Assembly: GCF_033878955.1 (NCBI RefSeq)
Contig: NZ_CP138858.1
Location: forward strand, 1,984,001 to 2,048,000
Source of the DNA: Coraliomargarita algicola
Lineage (GTDB): Bacteria; Verrucomicrobiota; Verrucomicrobiia; Opitutales; Coraliomargaritaceae
DNA length: 64,000 nucleotides
Reading direction: 5' to 3'
A program made the position numbers and the translations under genes. Below are positions 33,858 to 42,309 of the stretch, piece by piece; position 1 is the stretch's first letter, and each line of letters opens with the position of its first letter. The notes beneath the pieces were generated by a model that was not told the DNA's origin, did no database searches, and saw only the letters and a program-made list of their open reading frames with translations.

Positions 33858-34814
33858 ATGCTTCAAAGACTTTGCTTACTCACCCTCTTCCTATGCGGCA
33901 TCTCTCTATTCGCTCAAAACCGCGAACTCTTAGGTGAATATAAAATCGGGTTCATCGGACGCGACCTCGATGACGCCATTTATCAAGCCGCTCACGAAGG
34001 CGCTCAAGCAGCCGTGCTGGAACTCAGCCGCAAATATTCGATCGATGTCGAACTGGTAATTCTAACACCCAATGTAGCGCAAGGCGGCAGCCAAGTGAGC
34101 GCACTCGCCGAGCTTTTCATCGAAGACGCCGACGGGCTCATCATCAGTCCTGACGATAGCGAGGCAGTCCGTAACTCGATCGAATTCGCCATCAAGCAAG
34201 GTCAAGAGCTCATATATTTTGAAAGCCAACTCCCCGGGATTCCCGTGCTCGCATCCATCCTAGCCGACGAAGTCGAGGCAGGACGCATGGCAGCGCGCGA
34301 GATTTTAAAGAAACTGCCCACCAAAGGACGCGTCGCCCTACTCACAAGCGATCACCCGGGCCCCGAGCTCGAACAGCGCATGCGAGGGCTGCGCGAAGTG
34401 CTAGGCTATCGTCGCATTGAAACCACAGTGACAACTGCGCCGGACTATCAATCTGCCATCGCTGCGATCGTCGCGGCGGAAGAGGCTGATCGCAACGACT
34501 TGATCAAGGGCTGGGTCTTTCTAGAAGATTGGCCATTACTGGGCATGCCCGCGCTCCCATGGAAACCCAAGCAACTCCCAGTCGTCGCGATTCAGTCTTC
34601 GCCATCGGCCTTCATGTATGTCGACCAGGGCTACCTCGACGCGCTAGTCGTGCACCCCTACTACGACTGGGGCGTTCAGAGCGTCGAGGCCATGATTGAA
34701 AAACTACATAACAATCAAGCACCCGCAGCGCCCGTCTTACGCACAACCCCACGGCTAGTCGATTGGCGCAACGCCGAAGCCTACCGCGACAACTGGAAGA
34801 AGTGGCTCAAGTAA
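33858..34814 (+). CDS. Periplasmic sugar-binding protein (PBP1 type), orphan
   Basis: A 318-residue exported protein with a signal peptide at residues 1-19 (MLQRLCLLTLFLCGISLFA). The mature part is a ribose-binding-protein-like fold: YKIGFIGRDLDDAIYQAAHEGAQAA, LAELFIEDADGLIISPDD, GRMAAREILKKLPTKGRVALL, and YLDALVVHPYYDWGVQSVEAM. No permease or ATPase gene is beside it, so it may serve a distant transporter or a sensor kinase. It lies 63 bp after the GH20-like gene in the same direction and may belong to its transcript. Ligand unknown. Confidence 0.82.
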   Translation: MLQRLCLLTLFLCGISLFAQNRELLGEYKIGFIGRDLDDAIYQAAHEGAQAAVLELSRKYSIDVELVILTPNVAQGGSQVSALAELFIEDADGLIISPDDSEAVRNSIEFAIKQGQELIYFESQLPGIPVLASILADEVEAGRMAAREILKKLPTKGRVALLTSDHPGPELEQRMRGLREVLGYRRIETTVTTAPDYQSAIAAIVAAEEADRNDLIKGWVFLEDWPLLGMPALPWKPKQLPVVAIQSSPSAFMYVDQGYLDALVVHPYYDWGVQSVEAMIEKLHNNQAPAAPVLRTTPRLVDWRNAEAYRDNWKKWLK

Positions 34815-34817
34815 GAA

Positions 34818-35843
34818 TCACTCCCCGCAAGGATTTACATGCGGATGCTTCACTTCAGGCGATGTGGGCTGGAGTAAGATTTTACCCAAACGCGGCTGGC
34901 CATCATGCTCGATCGCAGCCTTGTATTCGGCGAACGAATACGTCTTCTCGATCGGCAATTTCAAGCGCCCATCTGCCATCATCGCATACACCTCTGTCAT
35001 GACTTCACGTACCGCTTCGACCCCATGACGTTTGCCATACTGATCCCACCAGAAACCAGTGAGTCGCACATCATTAAAGATAAGAAAGCGTGTCGGAAAA
35101 CGAACTTTATCGCCCACCATGCCACCGAAAGTGACTTGTGTGCCCCCTTCTCCCAAGGCTTTGATCTGATCGATCGCGCTCTCTCCCCCAATCGAATTCA
35201 AGGCTAGGCGAACAGGGGCACCAGCTGTCAGTTCAGCGATTCCCTTGGCCCAGCCAGAACCTTCAATCACAACATGGTCAGCTCCCATCGCTTTGAGTGG
35301 CTCAACTAATTCTTCGCGTCGGACTTGGCTAATCGTCTTGAGGCCAAAGGCCTTGGCCATCTGGATCACTGATAGCCCCACCGCAGAGTTACCCGCGTTT
35401 TGCACCACCCAATCACCTGCTTGCAGGTCCACGACCTTCCTAAGTAGGCAATACGCGGTGGGCGGATTGATGAATGAGATCGCGGCCTGTTCGACCGGCA
35501 CTTCGGAGGGCACCACCAATAAATCTTCGGCGGCCACACAAGCCGAAGCTTGCCACGCACCGTCCTCGCCGGGGAAGCGCACCCGCGTGCCAATCTCAAG
35601 CCCCGTCACTCCCGAGCCGAGTGCTTCGACCACGCCGACGCCTTCGCGGCCAGCCACTGCCGGTAGTTCGCGCAGGCTACCATAGCTCCCACCAATCATC
35701 CCATAATCCGAGGGATTGATGGTCGCCAATTCGAGGCGCACACGCACTTCGCCTGCCTGAGGTTCCGGCTGGGCGATTTGTTCCAGTTGCAAGACTTCGA
35801 GAGGCTTCCCAAAGCTGTGATGTCGTATCGCGATTTGTTGCAT
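34818..35843 (-). CDS. Zinc-free medium-chain reductase (quinone/enoyl reductase-like)
   Basis: A 341-residue MDR-family NADPH oxidoreductase, close to quinone oxidoreductase and mitochondrial enoyl-thioester reductase (MECR). N-terminal GroES-like domain with INPSDYGMIGGSYGSLRELPAVAGREGVGVVEALG; nucleotide-binding part with GDWVVQNAGNSAVGLSVIQMAKAFGLKTI, where the AxxSxxG-type loop AGNSAVG binds NADPH. Zinc ligand Cys are absent. INPSDYG..Y resembles the MECR active-site Tyr region. Likely substrate is a quinone or 2-enoyl thioester. The gene follows the nitronate monooxygenase-like gene by 27 bp. Confidence 0.85.
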   Translation of the reverse strand: MQQIAIRHHSFGKPLEVLQLEQIAQPEPQAGEVRVRLELATINPSDYGMIGGSYGSLRELPAVAGREGVGVVEALGSGVTGLEIGTRVRFPGEDGAWQASACVAAEDLLVVPSEVPVEQAAISFINPPTAYCLLRKVVDLQAGDWVVQNAGNSAVGLSVIQMAKAFGLKTISQVRREELVEPLKAMGADHVVIEGSGWAKGIAELTAGAPVRLALNSIGGESAIDQIKALGEGGTQVTFGGMVGDKVRFPTRFLIFNDVRLTGFWWDQYGKRHGVEAVREVMTEVYAMMADGRLKLPIEKTYSFAEYKAAIEHDGQPRLGKILLQPTSPEVKHPHVNPCGE

Positions 35844-35870
35844 AAATTAAGACTTAAGGAGAAAATAAAA

Positions 35871-37286
35871 TTATGCCACCACAGGAGACAAAATATAATC
35901 AATCACATCGTTTGCTGAATAGCTGGACTGATTGGCATCGAGTATGGAATCAAGAAAACGCATATCCTCGCCCCAGGTCACCAAGGGTTGCACAGGAGTG
36001 CCGCGGCGCACAGTGCCCATACCAATTGTAGCCAGCAGACCATTGCAAAGACACTGTTTACCTTCGGCCTCCTCAGCAGTGCCTCCTTTGTTCACAAAAG
36101 GCTTACGGGGGCTGGCGGGGCACCGGTAGCCCAATGTGCCATCGTCCTTGGCATATACGTGACGCAAATAACCGAGATCGCAGGCGCGACAAGCATCGCG
36201 TGTGCTGTTCGCTTCGACTTCCACCCGTTTAAACGGATAGCCCGTGGGCGAAGCTTTAAAATCAGTGATCACCTGCAGTGTGCCATCACGGTGTTTTTGA
36301 ATAATCTCCGATTTAATTTTTGCGGTAATGCCGGATTCTTCACTGCAGGCAAACGCTGTGCCGACTTGCACACCGCAAGCTCCGGCAGCCTTCGCTGCGG
36401 CTAAAGCTTCGGGTGTCGAACAGCCGCCCGCCAGCCAAAAAGGCATGCCAAGCGCAGCCACCTTTTCGATGGAACAAACATCGCGCTCAGTGTATTCACC
36501 ACCACGACGTGGAGGTGCATTGTGCCCGCCCGCCCGGTGATGCTCGATCACAAAGCCATCGACCCGGCCACTGGCCTTTTTCATCAGAGTCTTGGCCAGT
36601 ACATCGGAAGAAATGACAGCAAAAAACAAGGGACGCTTGAGTGTCTTCTGCACCGCCGAAACGTGAGTGCCTGGGTGGAAAGAACTGGTATACTCCTGCG
36701 AGCGGTCCGTCGTGACCACATGGAGCTTCATTTCAACGGGCTGGAGTTGCGACATTTTATCAAGCGCACCGGGAATCCCCAGCGGAATACCTCCGCCCAT
36801 GCACACCACATCCACATCCGCCAGCATCGCTCCGAACAACGATGGCAGCGTCGGCAACTGAATTTTTTCGAGTAAATTGATACCGACCATGCCCGAGTGC
36901 CCTTCTTTGGCTAAATAAACTTCCACAAAGTTGGCCACAATCAGCAACTCCTCATCCTCACGCAGCATATCGACTGTGGGCATCGGCTTAAGCTTGTAAG
37001 CTTCATCGGCTTGCTTGCCGCCCTCGATGTACCACTTGTCCAGGATCGTCCGCACCATTTCAGGATATGGGAACGCCTCAAGCGCACGACGCATATGCCC
37101 GCCCGGATCGCCAAGCTGAAGCCGACGAATCAAAATCGTATCGAGTGCAGTGCCCGAAATCACACCGAGCTGCCCGCGCCTGGCGACCGCATTGGCCAAA
37201 CGCCAATTGGAGACGCCTGCCCCCATGCCGCCTTGGATAATTTCTGGATAGGCCGTGGCCTGAGAGGAATCTAAAGTGTTCAACAT
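35871..37286 (-). CDS. Nitronate monooxygenase-like FMN enzyme with Cys-rich tail
   Basis: A 471-residue TIM-barrel flavoprotein of the 2-nitropropane dioxygenase/nitronate monooxygenase group (also including FabK- and PfaD-like enzymes). Seen: IIQGGMGAGVSNWRLANAVARRGQLGVISGTAL, VIEHHRAGGHNAPPRRGG (FMN/catalytic His loop), and GGCSTPEALAAAKAAGACGVQVGTAFACSEES. At 390-430 is a tail with paired Cys (DACRACDLGY, LGYRCPAS, KQCLCNGLLA) that could bind a metal or FeS cluster and is not part of the standard family. The substrate is unknown. Confidence 0.8.
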   Translation of the reverse strand: MLNTLDSSQATAYPEIIQGGMGAGVSNWRLANAVARRGQLGVISGTALDTILIRRLQLGDPGGHMRRALEAFPYPEMVRTILDKWYIEGGKQADEAYKLKPMPTVDMLREDEELLIVANFVEVYLAKEGHSGMVGINLLEKIQLPTLPSLFGAMLADVDVVCMGGGIPLGIPGALDKMSQLQPVEMKLHVVTTDRSQEYTSSFHPGTHVSAVQKTLKRPLFFAVISSDVLAKTLMKKASGRVDGFVIEHHRAGGHNAPPRRGGEYTERDVCSIEKVAALGMPFWLAGGCSTPEALAAAKAAGACGVQVGTAFACSEESGITAKIKSEIIQKHRDGTLQVITDFKASPTGYPFKRVEVEANSTRDACRACDLGYLRHVYAKDDGTLGYRCPASPRKPFVNKGGTAEEAEGKQCLCNGLLATIGMGTVRRGTPVQPLVTWGEDMRFLDSILDANQSSYSANDVIDYILSPVVA

Positions 37287-37402
37287 AAGCTCACTTAATG
37301 GTGCTCGAAATTAAAATAAGTCGAAGCTAATGCGAACAGGGCGGCCTGTTATAATTCCGCCTGCTGCATTCCATTAAAAACACCCATGTTAGGACAGGTA
37401 AA

Positions 37403-38137
37403 TCACTTCGATGACCAGACCCCCATGCTCAACAATTGCTTTTCAGCCTGCGCCGCCCAACCACGATTCGCAGCAGGACTCGCGGGGCTGGGATGCAAAA
37501 CGCGCCCCACATTCAGCTCGTAGCCGAGCAAAGCCTCTTTCGCACGCGACTCGGCAAAGGCCCCCACACCGATCACCCACTCTGGCTGCAACACATCCAC
37601 CAAGTCACGCAGATGCTGATCGCAGACAGCATATAAATCTGCCAGTTCTGCCACGGGTAGTTTATCTGGCGTGCGATTCTTGCCACTTGCCTCCATGAAT
37701 ACCAGTGGGCAATAATTAGCCACGAAATGCTCCGCAAAAAAGTCCTCCGCCACGGGATATTTTTCCGCAAAAAGCCCCCATAACCGGCGTCCACTCACCT
37801 CACTGCGCTGACATGCAAAGCCCTCGATCGGACGCTTCGGGTGTACATTCTCAGGCGGCAGTATAGTCTCCTCCACTCCAACCCAATCCCGCACTAAGGC
37901 AACTTCACCAAAGGGCACTCCTGTTTGTGCCATACCGAAAGGACCGGGATTCATCCCCATGAAAATAACCTTTTTCCTCGAAGCCGCGTGTTGCTCCAAG
38001 TAACTGCGATGCCCTGTCCATGCGTAGCGCAGAGGATTATAAATATGCGTCGTCGGCGCGGCAAAATGTAGCGCGTCCACACCATCAGCTAAACGCTCGG
38101 CGGCCGCGATGGCTTGTTGCGCAATTTCAGCGGACAT
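37403..38137 (-). CDS. SMUG1-type uracil-DNA glycosylase
   Basis: A 244-residue DNA repair enzyme that removes uracil and oxidised uracils. The family-3 active-site motif MGMNPGPFGMAQTGVPFGEV is at about residues 59-78, with Asn as the catalytic residue. The second motif, LHPSPASPAANRGW, is near the C-terminus and inserts into the DNA. The start at ATG 38137 gives the normal SMUG1 N-terminus (MSAEIAQQAI); it overlaps the end of the SelW-like gene by 11 bp, so they are co-transcribed. Confidence 0.92.
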   Translation of the reverse strand: MSAEIAQQAIAAAERLADGVDALHFAAPTTHIYNPLRYAWTGHRSYLEQHAASRKKVIFMGMNPGPFGMAQTGVPFGEVALVRDWVGVEETILPPENVHPKRPIEGFACQRSEVSGRRLWGLFAEKYPVAEDFFAEHFVANYCPLVFMEASGKNRTPDKLPVAELADLYAVCDQHLRDLVDVLQPEWVIGVGAFAESRAKEALLGYELNVGRVLHPSPASPAANRGWAAQAEKQLLSMGVWSSK

Positions 38138-38426
38138 CTGTTTGCCTTTCAACACGGTCACTATGCCCCAAATCACGCTCCGGTGCGATGTGGTCACGCA
38201 CGCGTTGCTTCAATTCTTTCATTTCTGGAAAACGGCCCTCGATCTTACGCTCCCAGAGCAGGTGCTCGTCGACTGTCACACGAAACGTTCCGCTACTATC
38301 AGAAGGTCGCAGCGTCACCGCGCCCAGCTCCGCCTCGAAGGTGGTTAAGAGTTCCTGCGCCGTCCATGCAGCTCGTAGCAGCCAGCGACAGCCAGGACAG
38401 TATTCGATTTCAATTTGTGGCTTCAT
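38127..38426 (-). CDS. SelW/Rdx-family thioredoxin-like protein (CPGC)
   Basis: A 99-residue Rdx/SelT-SelW-SelH family protein with IEIEYCPGCRWLLRAAWTAQELLTTF at the N-terminus. CPGC stands where selenoproteins have CxxU, so it is the Cys form. The core strand GTFRVTVDEHLLWERKIEGRFPEMKELKQRVRDHI matches the family. Role: redox protein of unclear partner. ATG 38426 is preferred; a Met 9 bp upstream is possible. It overlaps SMUG1 by 11 bp. Confidence 0.88.
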   Translation of the reverse strand: MKPQIEIEYCPGCRWLLRAAWTAQELLTTFEAELGAVTLRPSDSSGTFRVTVDEHLLWERKIEGRFPEMKELKQRVRDHIAPERDLGHSDRVERQTDVR

Positions 38427-38438
38427 TTGTCTCAAAGA

Positions 38439-38936
38439 TTAGGCGTTTAAACTCAGGGGATGCAGCGTCAACCCCTCTTTGGATAAAGTGGCTGCCAGAT
38501 CGGCAACGCGTTGACCACGGATCCGCAGCTCGGGCGCAATGGCATGGAGCGGGTGCACCACAAAGTCGCGCTCCGCGATACGCGGGTGCGGCACATGCAA
38601 TCGCTCACATTCAATCGTCGCCTCCCCATAGGCGATCACATCGAGATCAATCGTGCGAGGTGCCCATTGACCCGTGCGCACGCGCCCGAGCTCTGTTTCC
38701 ACCGCTAAACAACGATCCAAAAGCTCCAGTGGGGCCAAGCTGGTCTCCACCTCCGCAATCGCGTTGAGAAAGTCGTCGACCGCCCCCATTCCCACTGCAC
38801 GATTCTCGTAAACAGGGCTCACCTGAACCACCTGCAAACACTCGTCGCCCGCTAAACGCACCAACGCCGATTGCATCTGTCCCAAGCGATCGCCGAGGTT
38901 ACTCCCGAGCGCGATATAAGCGCGAACTAGCGGCAT
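38439..38936 (-). CDS. folK: HPPK, 2-amino-4-hydroxy-6-hydroxymethyldihydropteridine pyrophosphokinase
   Basis: A 165-residue folate enzyme that pyrophosphorylates 6-hydroxymethyl-dihydropterin with ATP. Family motifs: AYIALGSNLGDR at the N-terminus, VVQVSPVYENRAVG, FLNAIAEVET, and the catalytic TGQWAPRTIDLDVIAYG and VPHPRIAERDFVVHPL. ATG 38936 is chosen because upstream in-frame codons overlap folB; that leaves a 10-bp overlap with the end of folB, giving a coupled folB-folK pair. Confidence 0.95.
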   Translation of the reverse strand: MPLVRAYIALGSNLGDRLGQMQSALVRLAGDECLQVVQVSPVYENRAVGMGAVDDFLNAIAEVETSLAPLELLDRCLAVETELGRVRTGQWAPRTIDLDVIAYGEATIECERLHVPHPRIAERDFVVHPLHAIAPELRIRGQRVADLAATLSKEGLTLHPLSLNA

Positions 38937-39292
38937 CGTGTCACCTCCGCAGCGAAGTAGTCGCAAATACAATCGACTGGAACGGCAGGCTTTTTGACCC
39001 TGACCGTGACCGAAATCACTTTCGCGAAACGCTCGAGAATCGTCGCCGCAATGCGATCTGCCGCCGCCTCGATCATATTAAAGCGCTGCTCGGTAAATAC
39101 CTCCTTCACCGCCTGATACAACTCGACGTAATTGACCGTCGACTCTGGCGTATCCTGCGAAAGATCCAGCGAGGAATCGAGCGTCGCCAGCACATCCACC
39201 CGAAAACGTTGCCCCAAGACGGCCTCCTCTTCGAGAAGTCCATGCCGGGCAAAAAACACCAATTCCTTAAGCTCAATCTTAGCAGTCTGCAT
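38927..39292 (-). CDS. folB: Dihydroneopterin aldolase
   Basis: A 121-residue enzyme that splits dihydroneopterin to the substrate of HPPK. Motifs: LKELVFFARHGLLEEEAVLGQRFRVDVLATLD with the Glu binding pterin, STVNYVELYQAVKEVF, FNMIEAAADRIAATIL, and VTVRVKKPAVPV carrying the catalytic Lys. The ATG at 39292 starts the normal N-terminus (MQTAKIELKEL). folK overlaps the end. Confidence 0.95.
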   Translation of the reverse strand: MQTAKIELKELVFFARHGLLEEEAVLGQRFRVDVLATLDSSLDLSQDTPESTVNYVELYQAVKEVFTEQRFNMIEAAADRIAATILERFAKVISVTVRVKKPAVPVDCICDYFAAEVTRCR

Positions 39293-39453
39293 CCGCGCAG
39301 TAAAAGCTCCCAAGCCAAGAATGGAAAGAACACAATTCTGTAGATGGCACCCACGAGATAAATACCACACACATTTGCTTAAAAGATTGATTCAAACCAC
39401 TCTTAAAGTTCGTATTCACCTTTCGACTATCTCCAATTGACACTCTATACTCC

Positions 39454-40818
39454 ATGCGTCCTGAAATTCACTGGCTCCTTCATTTTTGCTCCGATAACGA
39501 ACTTTTAACAACTGCCCAAATTACCGGCATGGCGGCCAATCTCGATCCCGAGACCGACATCCACTCCGTCGCCAAACTGTTGACCAACACTGGCTGGGTC
39601 ACCGACAGCGAATTCCTACAAGGCGCTGTCGACGCCGCACTGCAAAACGTGCAAGAAGGATTCGAACTGCCGGAAATCCCAGGCATCTCTGCCGAAATCG
39701 AATCCACCGCCGAAGGCTTCCCCACCTTCTCCTCCTTCGAGGAAATGTCAGACGCCGAGCTGCTGCTTGCACTGAAAAAGCTATTCATACAATGCCAGAA
39801 AATCGGTGCCAGTGACTTACATATTACCGGTGGTGCACGCCCGCGCATTCGCCACCACCGACGTATCGTTTACCTCAGTAACACCCCACTCTCAGACGAG
39901 CTGGCACGCCGCATGAATCTAATCCTGCTCAACGACGCCCAGCGCAAACAGTTCGAGACCGACTGGGATCTCGACTATGCACTCACGATCGACAACGAAG
40001 ACACAGCGAGTGGCATGCGATTTCGCGCCAACCTAATGGAGCAAAAAAACGGAATCTCAGGCGTGTATCGCGTCGTCGCCGATCACATCATGAGCCTCGA
40101 AGAACTTGGTTTCCCCAATGCCCCCGACATTCGAAAACTGCTCGCCTACCACAACGGCATCATTCTGGTGACCGGCCCCGCGGGTAGCGGCAAAACCACC
40201 ACCCTGGCCAGCTTGGTCAATGAACTGAACCAATCACGCCAGGAGCACATCATCACGGTCGAAGATCCGATCGAGGTCATGCAGGAATCTGCCAATAGCA
40301 TCGTCACACAGCGACAAATCGGCGATCACACCCAATCCTTTAATTCCGCGCTCAAGTCCGCCTTGCGGGAAGATCCCGACATCATCGTGATCGGAGAAAT
40401 GCGCGACCTGGAAACCATCGAAATGGCCATCACCGCGGCCGAAACCGGCCACCTGGTCATCGCCACCATGCATACCCGCGATGCCAGCTCGACCCTAAAT
40501 CGACTCCTCGACGTCTTTCCCCCACGACAGCAAAACCAGATCCGCGCCATGGCCGCCGGCTCCCTACGCGGCATCCTCTGCCAACGCCTCCTCCCCAGCG
40601 TCGACGACGAAGTCGTGCTCGCCTGCGAGCTGCTGGTCAACACCAACGCCGTCGCCAACATCATCCGCGACGGCAAGGACTCCGGGCTGAACAACGCGAT
40701 GCAATCTGGCAAAAAACATGGCATGCGCACCATGAACGACTCCGTAAAAGAGCTACTCGAACAAGGCAAAATCTCCCCTGAGACCGCAGCCGAGCACACC
40801 GACAACGCCGAAGACTAA
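39454..40818 (+). CDS. PilT-type retraction ATPase, long form
   Basis: A 454-residue ATPase of the type II/IV secretion superfamily. About 120 residues of helical N-terminal lead precede the PilT core (FIQCQKIGASDLHITGGARPRIR). Walker A is GPAGSGKTTT (about residue 244), the Asp box is VEDPIEVM, Walker B is IVIGEMRDLETIEMA, and the His box is HLVIATMHTRDASSTLNRLLDVFP. It powers pilus retraction or a similar motor. The next gene, 28 bp on, is a second, shorter PilT. The extra N-terminal domain, starting MRPEIHWLLHFCSDNELLTTAQI, is not typical of PilT. Confidence 0.9.
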   Translation: MRPEIHWLLHFCSDNELLTTAQITGMAANLDPETDIHSVAKLLTNTGWVTDSEFLQGAVDAALQNVQEGFELPEIPGISAEIESTAEGFPTFSSFEEMSDAELLLALKKLFIQCQKIGASDLHITGGARPRIRHHRRIVYLSNTPLSDELARRMNLILLNDAQRKQFETDWDLDYALTIDNEDTASGMRFRANLMEQKNGISGVYRVVADHIMSLEELGFPNAPDIRKLLAYHNGIILVTGPAGSGKTTTLASLVNELNQSRQEHIITVEDPIEVMQESANSIVTQRQIGDHTQSFNSALKSALREDPDIIVIGEMRDLETIEMAITAAETGHLVIATMHTRDASSTLNRLLDVFPPRQQNQIRAMAAGSLRGILCQRLLPSVDDEVVLACELLVNTNAVANIIRDGKDSGLNNAMQSGKKHGMRTMNDSVKELLEQGKISPETAAEHTDNAED

Positions 40819-40846
40819 AACCAGCACTCCCACACACCCCCATAGT

Positions 40847-41893
40847 ATGAACGATTTAGATACACTACTCACTGACATGCTGGAACGTGGCGGATCCGAC
40901 CTCCATCTCTCCGTCGGCGCCCCCCCAAAAACACGCATTGATGGCATCATCCACCCGCTCAACGATCAGCCCATTCAAGCCAACGAAATTGAGGCCATGC
41001 TACAAGCAGTCACTCCCAAGCACCGCTGGGACTCATTCCTCAAAACCCACGATACAGATATCGCACATGAGATCCCCGGCCGGGCACGTTTCCGAATGAA
41101 TCTCTTCAGAAACAGCAAAGGCATGGCCACCGTGTTACGTCAGATCCCCTCGCGCATCGCAAGTATCGACGAGTTGGGACTGCCCGTAGCGCTCAAAAAC
41201 ATTGCCAGCTACACAGAAGGCCTAGTGCTCGTAACCGGCCCAACCGGTAGTGGAAAATCCACTACATTGGCAGCGATCATCGACCAGATCAACAGCAGCT
41301 ACGAACGCCAGATCATCACCCTCGAAGATCCCGTCGAATTCTCACACATCGACAAAAAGAGCACGATCTTACACCGTGAAGTCGGTGAGCACTCACATTC
41401 GTTTGCGGCTGGCCTCAGAGGTGCCATGCGCGCCGACCCCGACGTCATACTCATCGGCGAGATGCGCGACATGGAGACCATACGGCTAGCCCTAAATTGC
41501 GCCGCCATGGGCACACTCGTCTTCGCGACCTTACACACCAATAGCGCCACCAAGACCATCGATCGGATCGTCGATGCCTTTCCTTCCGACGAACAAAACC
41601 AAGCCCGCATCATGCTGGCAGAGACTCTACGCGGCATCGTCTCGCAGCTACTCTGCAAACGCAAAGATGGCGGCCGCATCGCAGCGCACGAGATCCTACT
41701 CAAGCATGGCTCACTGCCCAATTGCATACGCAACAGTGCCCTCTCCAGCATACGCAATATCATCGACCAGAACCGCAGCACCGGAATGATCTCGATGGAC
41801 ACCTCCCTGCGAAAACTACTCGAGGACGGCATCATCACGCAAGAAGAAGCCTACATGAAAGCGATCGACAAAGCGCAATTTCAGCTAAGCTAA
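40847..41893 (+). CDS. pilT: Twitching motility retraction ATPase PilT/PilU
   Basis: A 348-residue PilT-family ATPase of normal length. PAS-like N-domain SDLHLSVGAPPKTRIDG, Walker A GPTGSGKSTTL (about residue 132), Asp box LEDPVEF, Walker B ILIGEMRDMETIRLAL, His box LVFATLHTNSATKTIDRIVDAFP, and the conserved C-terminal part GGRIAAHEILLKHGSLPNCIRN. The usual AIRNLIRE is reduced to SSIRNII. It forms a two-gene unit with the longer paralogue and is followed by a tandem repeat. Confidence 0.92.
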   Translation: MNDLDTLLTDMLERGGSDLHLSVGAPPKTRIDGIIHPLNDQPIQANEIEAMLQAVTPKHRWDSFLKTHDTDIAHEIPGRARFRMNLFRNSKGMATVLRQIPSRIASIDELGLPVALKNIASYTEGLVLVTGPTGSGKSTTLAAIIDQINSSYERQIITLEDPVEFSHIDKKSTILHREVGEHSHSFAAGLRGAMRADPDVILIGEMRDMETIRLALNCAAMGTLVFATLHTNSATKTIDRIVDAFPSDEQNQARIMLAETLRGIVSQLLCKRKDGGRIAAHEILLKHGSLPNCIRNSALSSIRNIIDQNRSTGMISMDTSLRKLLEDGIITQEEAYMKAIDKAQFQLS

Positions 41894-41898
41894 CGCAC

Positions 41899-42063
41899 AC
41901 AGAGGACAGAGGACAGAGGACAGAGGACAGAGGACAGAGGACAGAGGACAGAGGACAGAGGACAGAGGACAGAGGACAGAGGACAGAGGACAGAGGACAG
42001 AGGACAGAGGACAGAGGACAGAGGACAGAGGACAGAGGACAGAGGACAGAGGACAGAGGACAG
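41899..42063. repeat. Tandem repeat, 7-bp unit ACAGAGG, about 23.5 copies
   Basis: An apparently perfect array of the heptamer ACAGAGG over 165 bp, starting 6 bp after the pilT stop. Open frames across it (EDRGQRT repeats) are only a result of the 7-bp period. It is a classic slippage-prone minisatellite-like locus. Confidence 0.97.
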
Positions 42064-42308
42064 TCTCCCCGGTTCAAAGAACCGAGGCCACAAGAAAAAA
42101 AATCATTCTGCCTACAATAATTCTGCCCCAAAAATTCAATATTGGACGTTGGACGTTCAATGTTCGACGTTCCCAATCCCCGCCGCTCCCCGGTTCAAAG
42201 AACCGAGGCCACAAGAAGAAAATCATTCTGCCTACAATCATTCTGCCCAAAAATTCAACATTGGGCGTTGGACGTTCGACGTTCCCAACGTTCCCAATCT
42301 CCGCCGCT
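42064..42308. repeat. Two-copy direct repeat, about 120 bp each
   Basis: Copy 1 is about 42068-42188 and copy 2 about 42188-42309, each starting CCCCGGTTCAAAGAACCGAG, passing through AATCATTCTGCCTACAAT and ending in GGACGTTC...CCCAATC-CCGCCGCTCC. They differ by a few bases and short indels. Each copy has a small hairpin, CGGTTC-aaa-GAACCG. No gene is contained. They fill the space between pilT and the 3' end of the helicase gene. Confidence 0.85.
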
Positions 42309-42309
42309 C

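Noticed and set aside
41899..42063. CRISPR array
   Set aside because: The unit is 7 bp with no spacers, and no cas gene is nearby.
41722..42120. Open frame with EDRGQRT repeats, and a Cys/Leu/Ser repeat frame on the other strand
   Set aside because: A 7-bp period keeps frames open by chance; no start signal or non-repeat domain.
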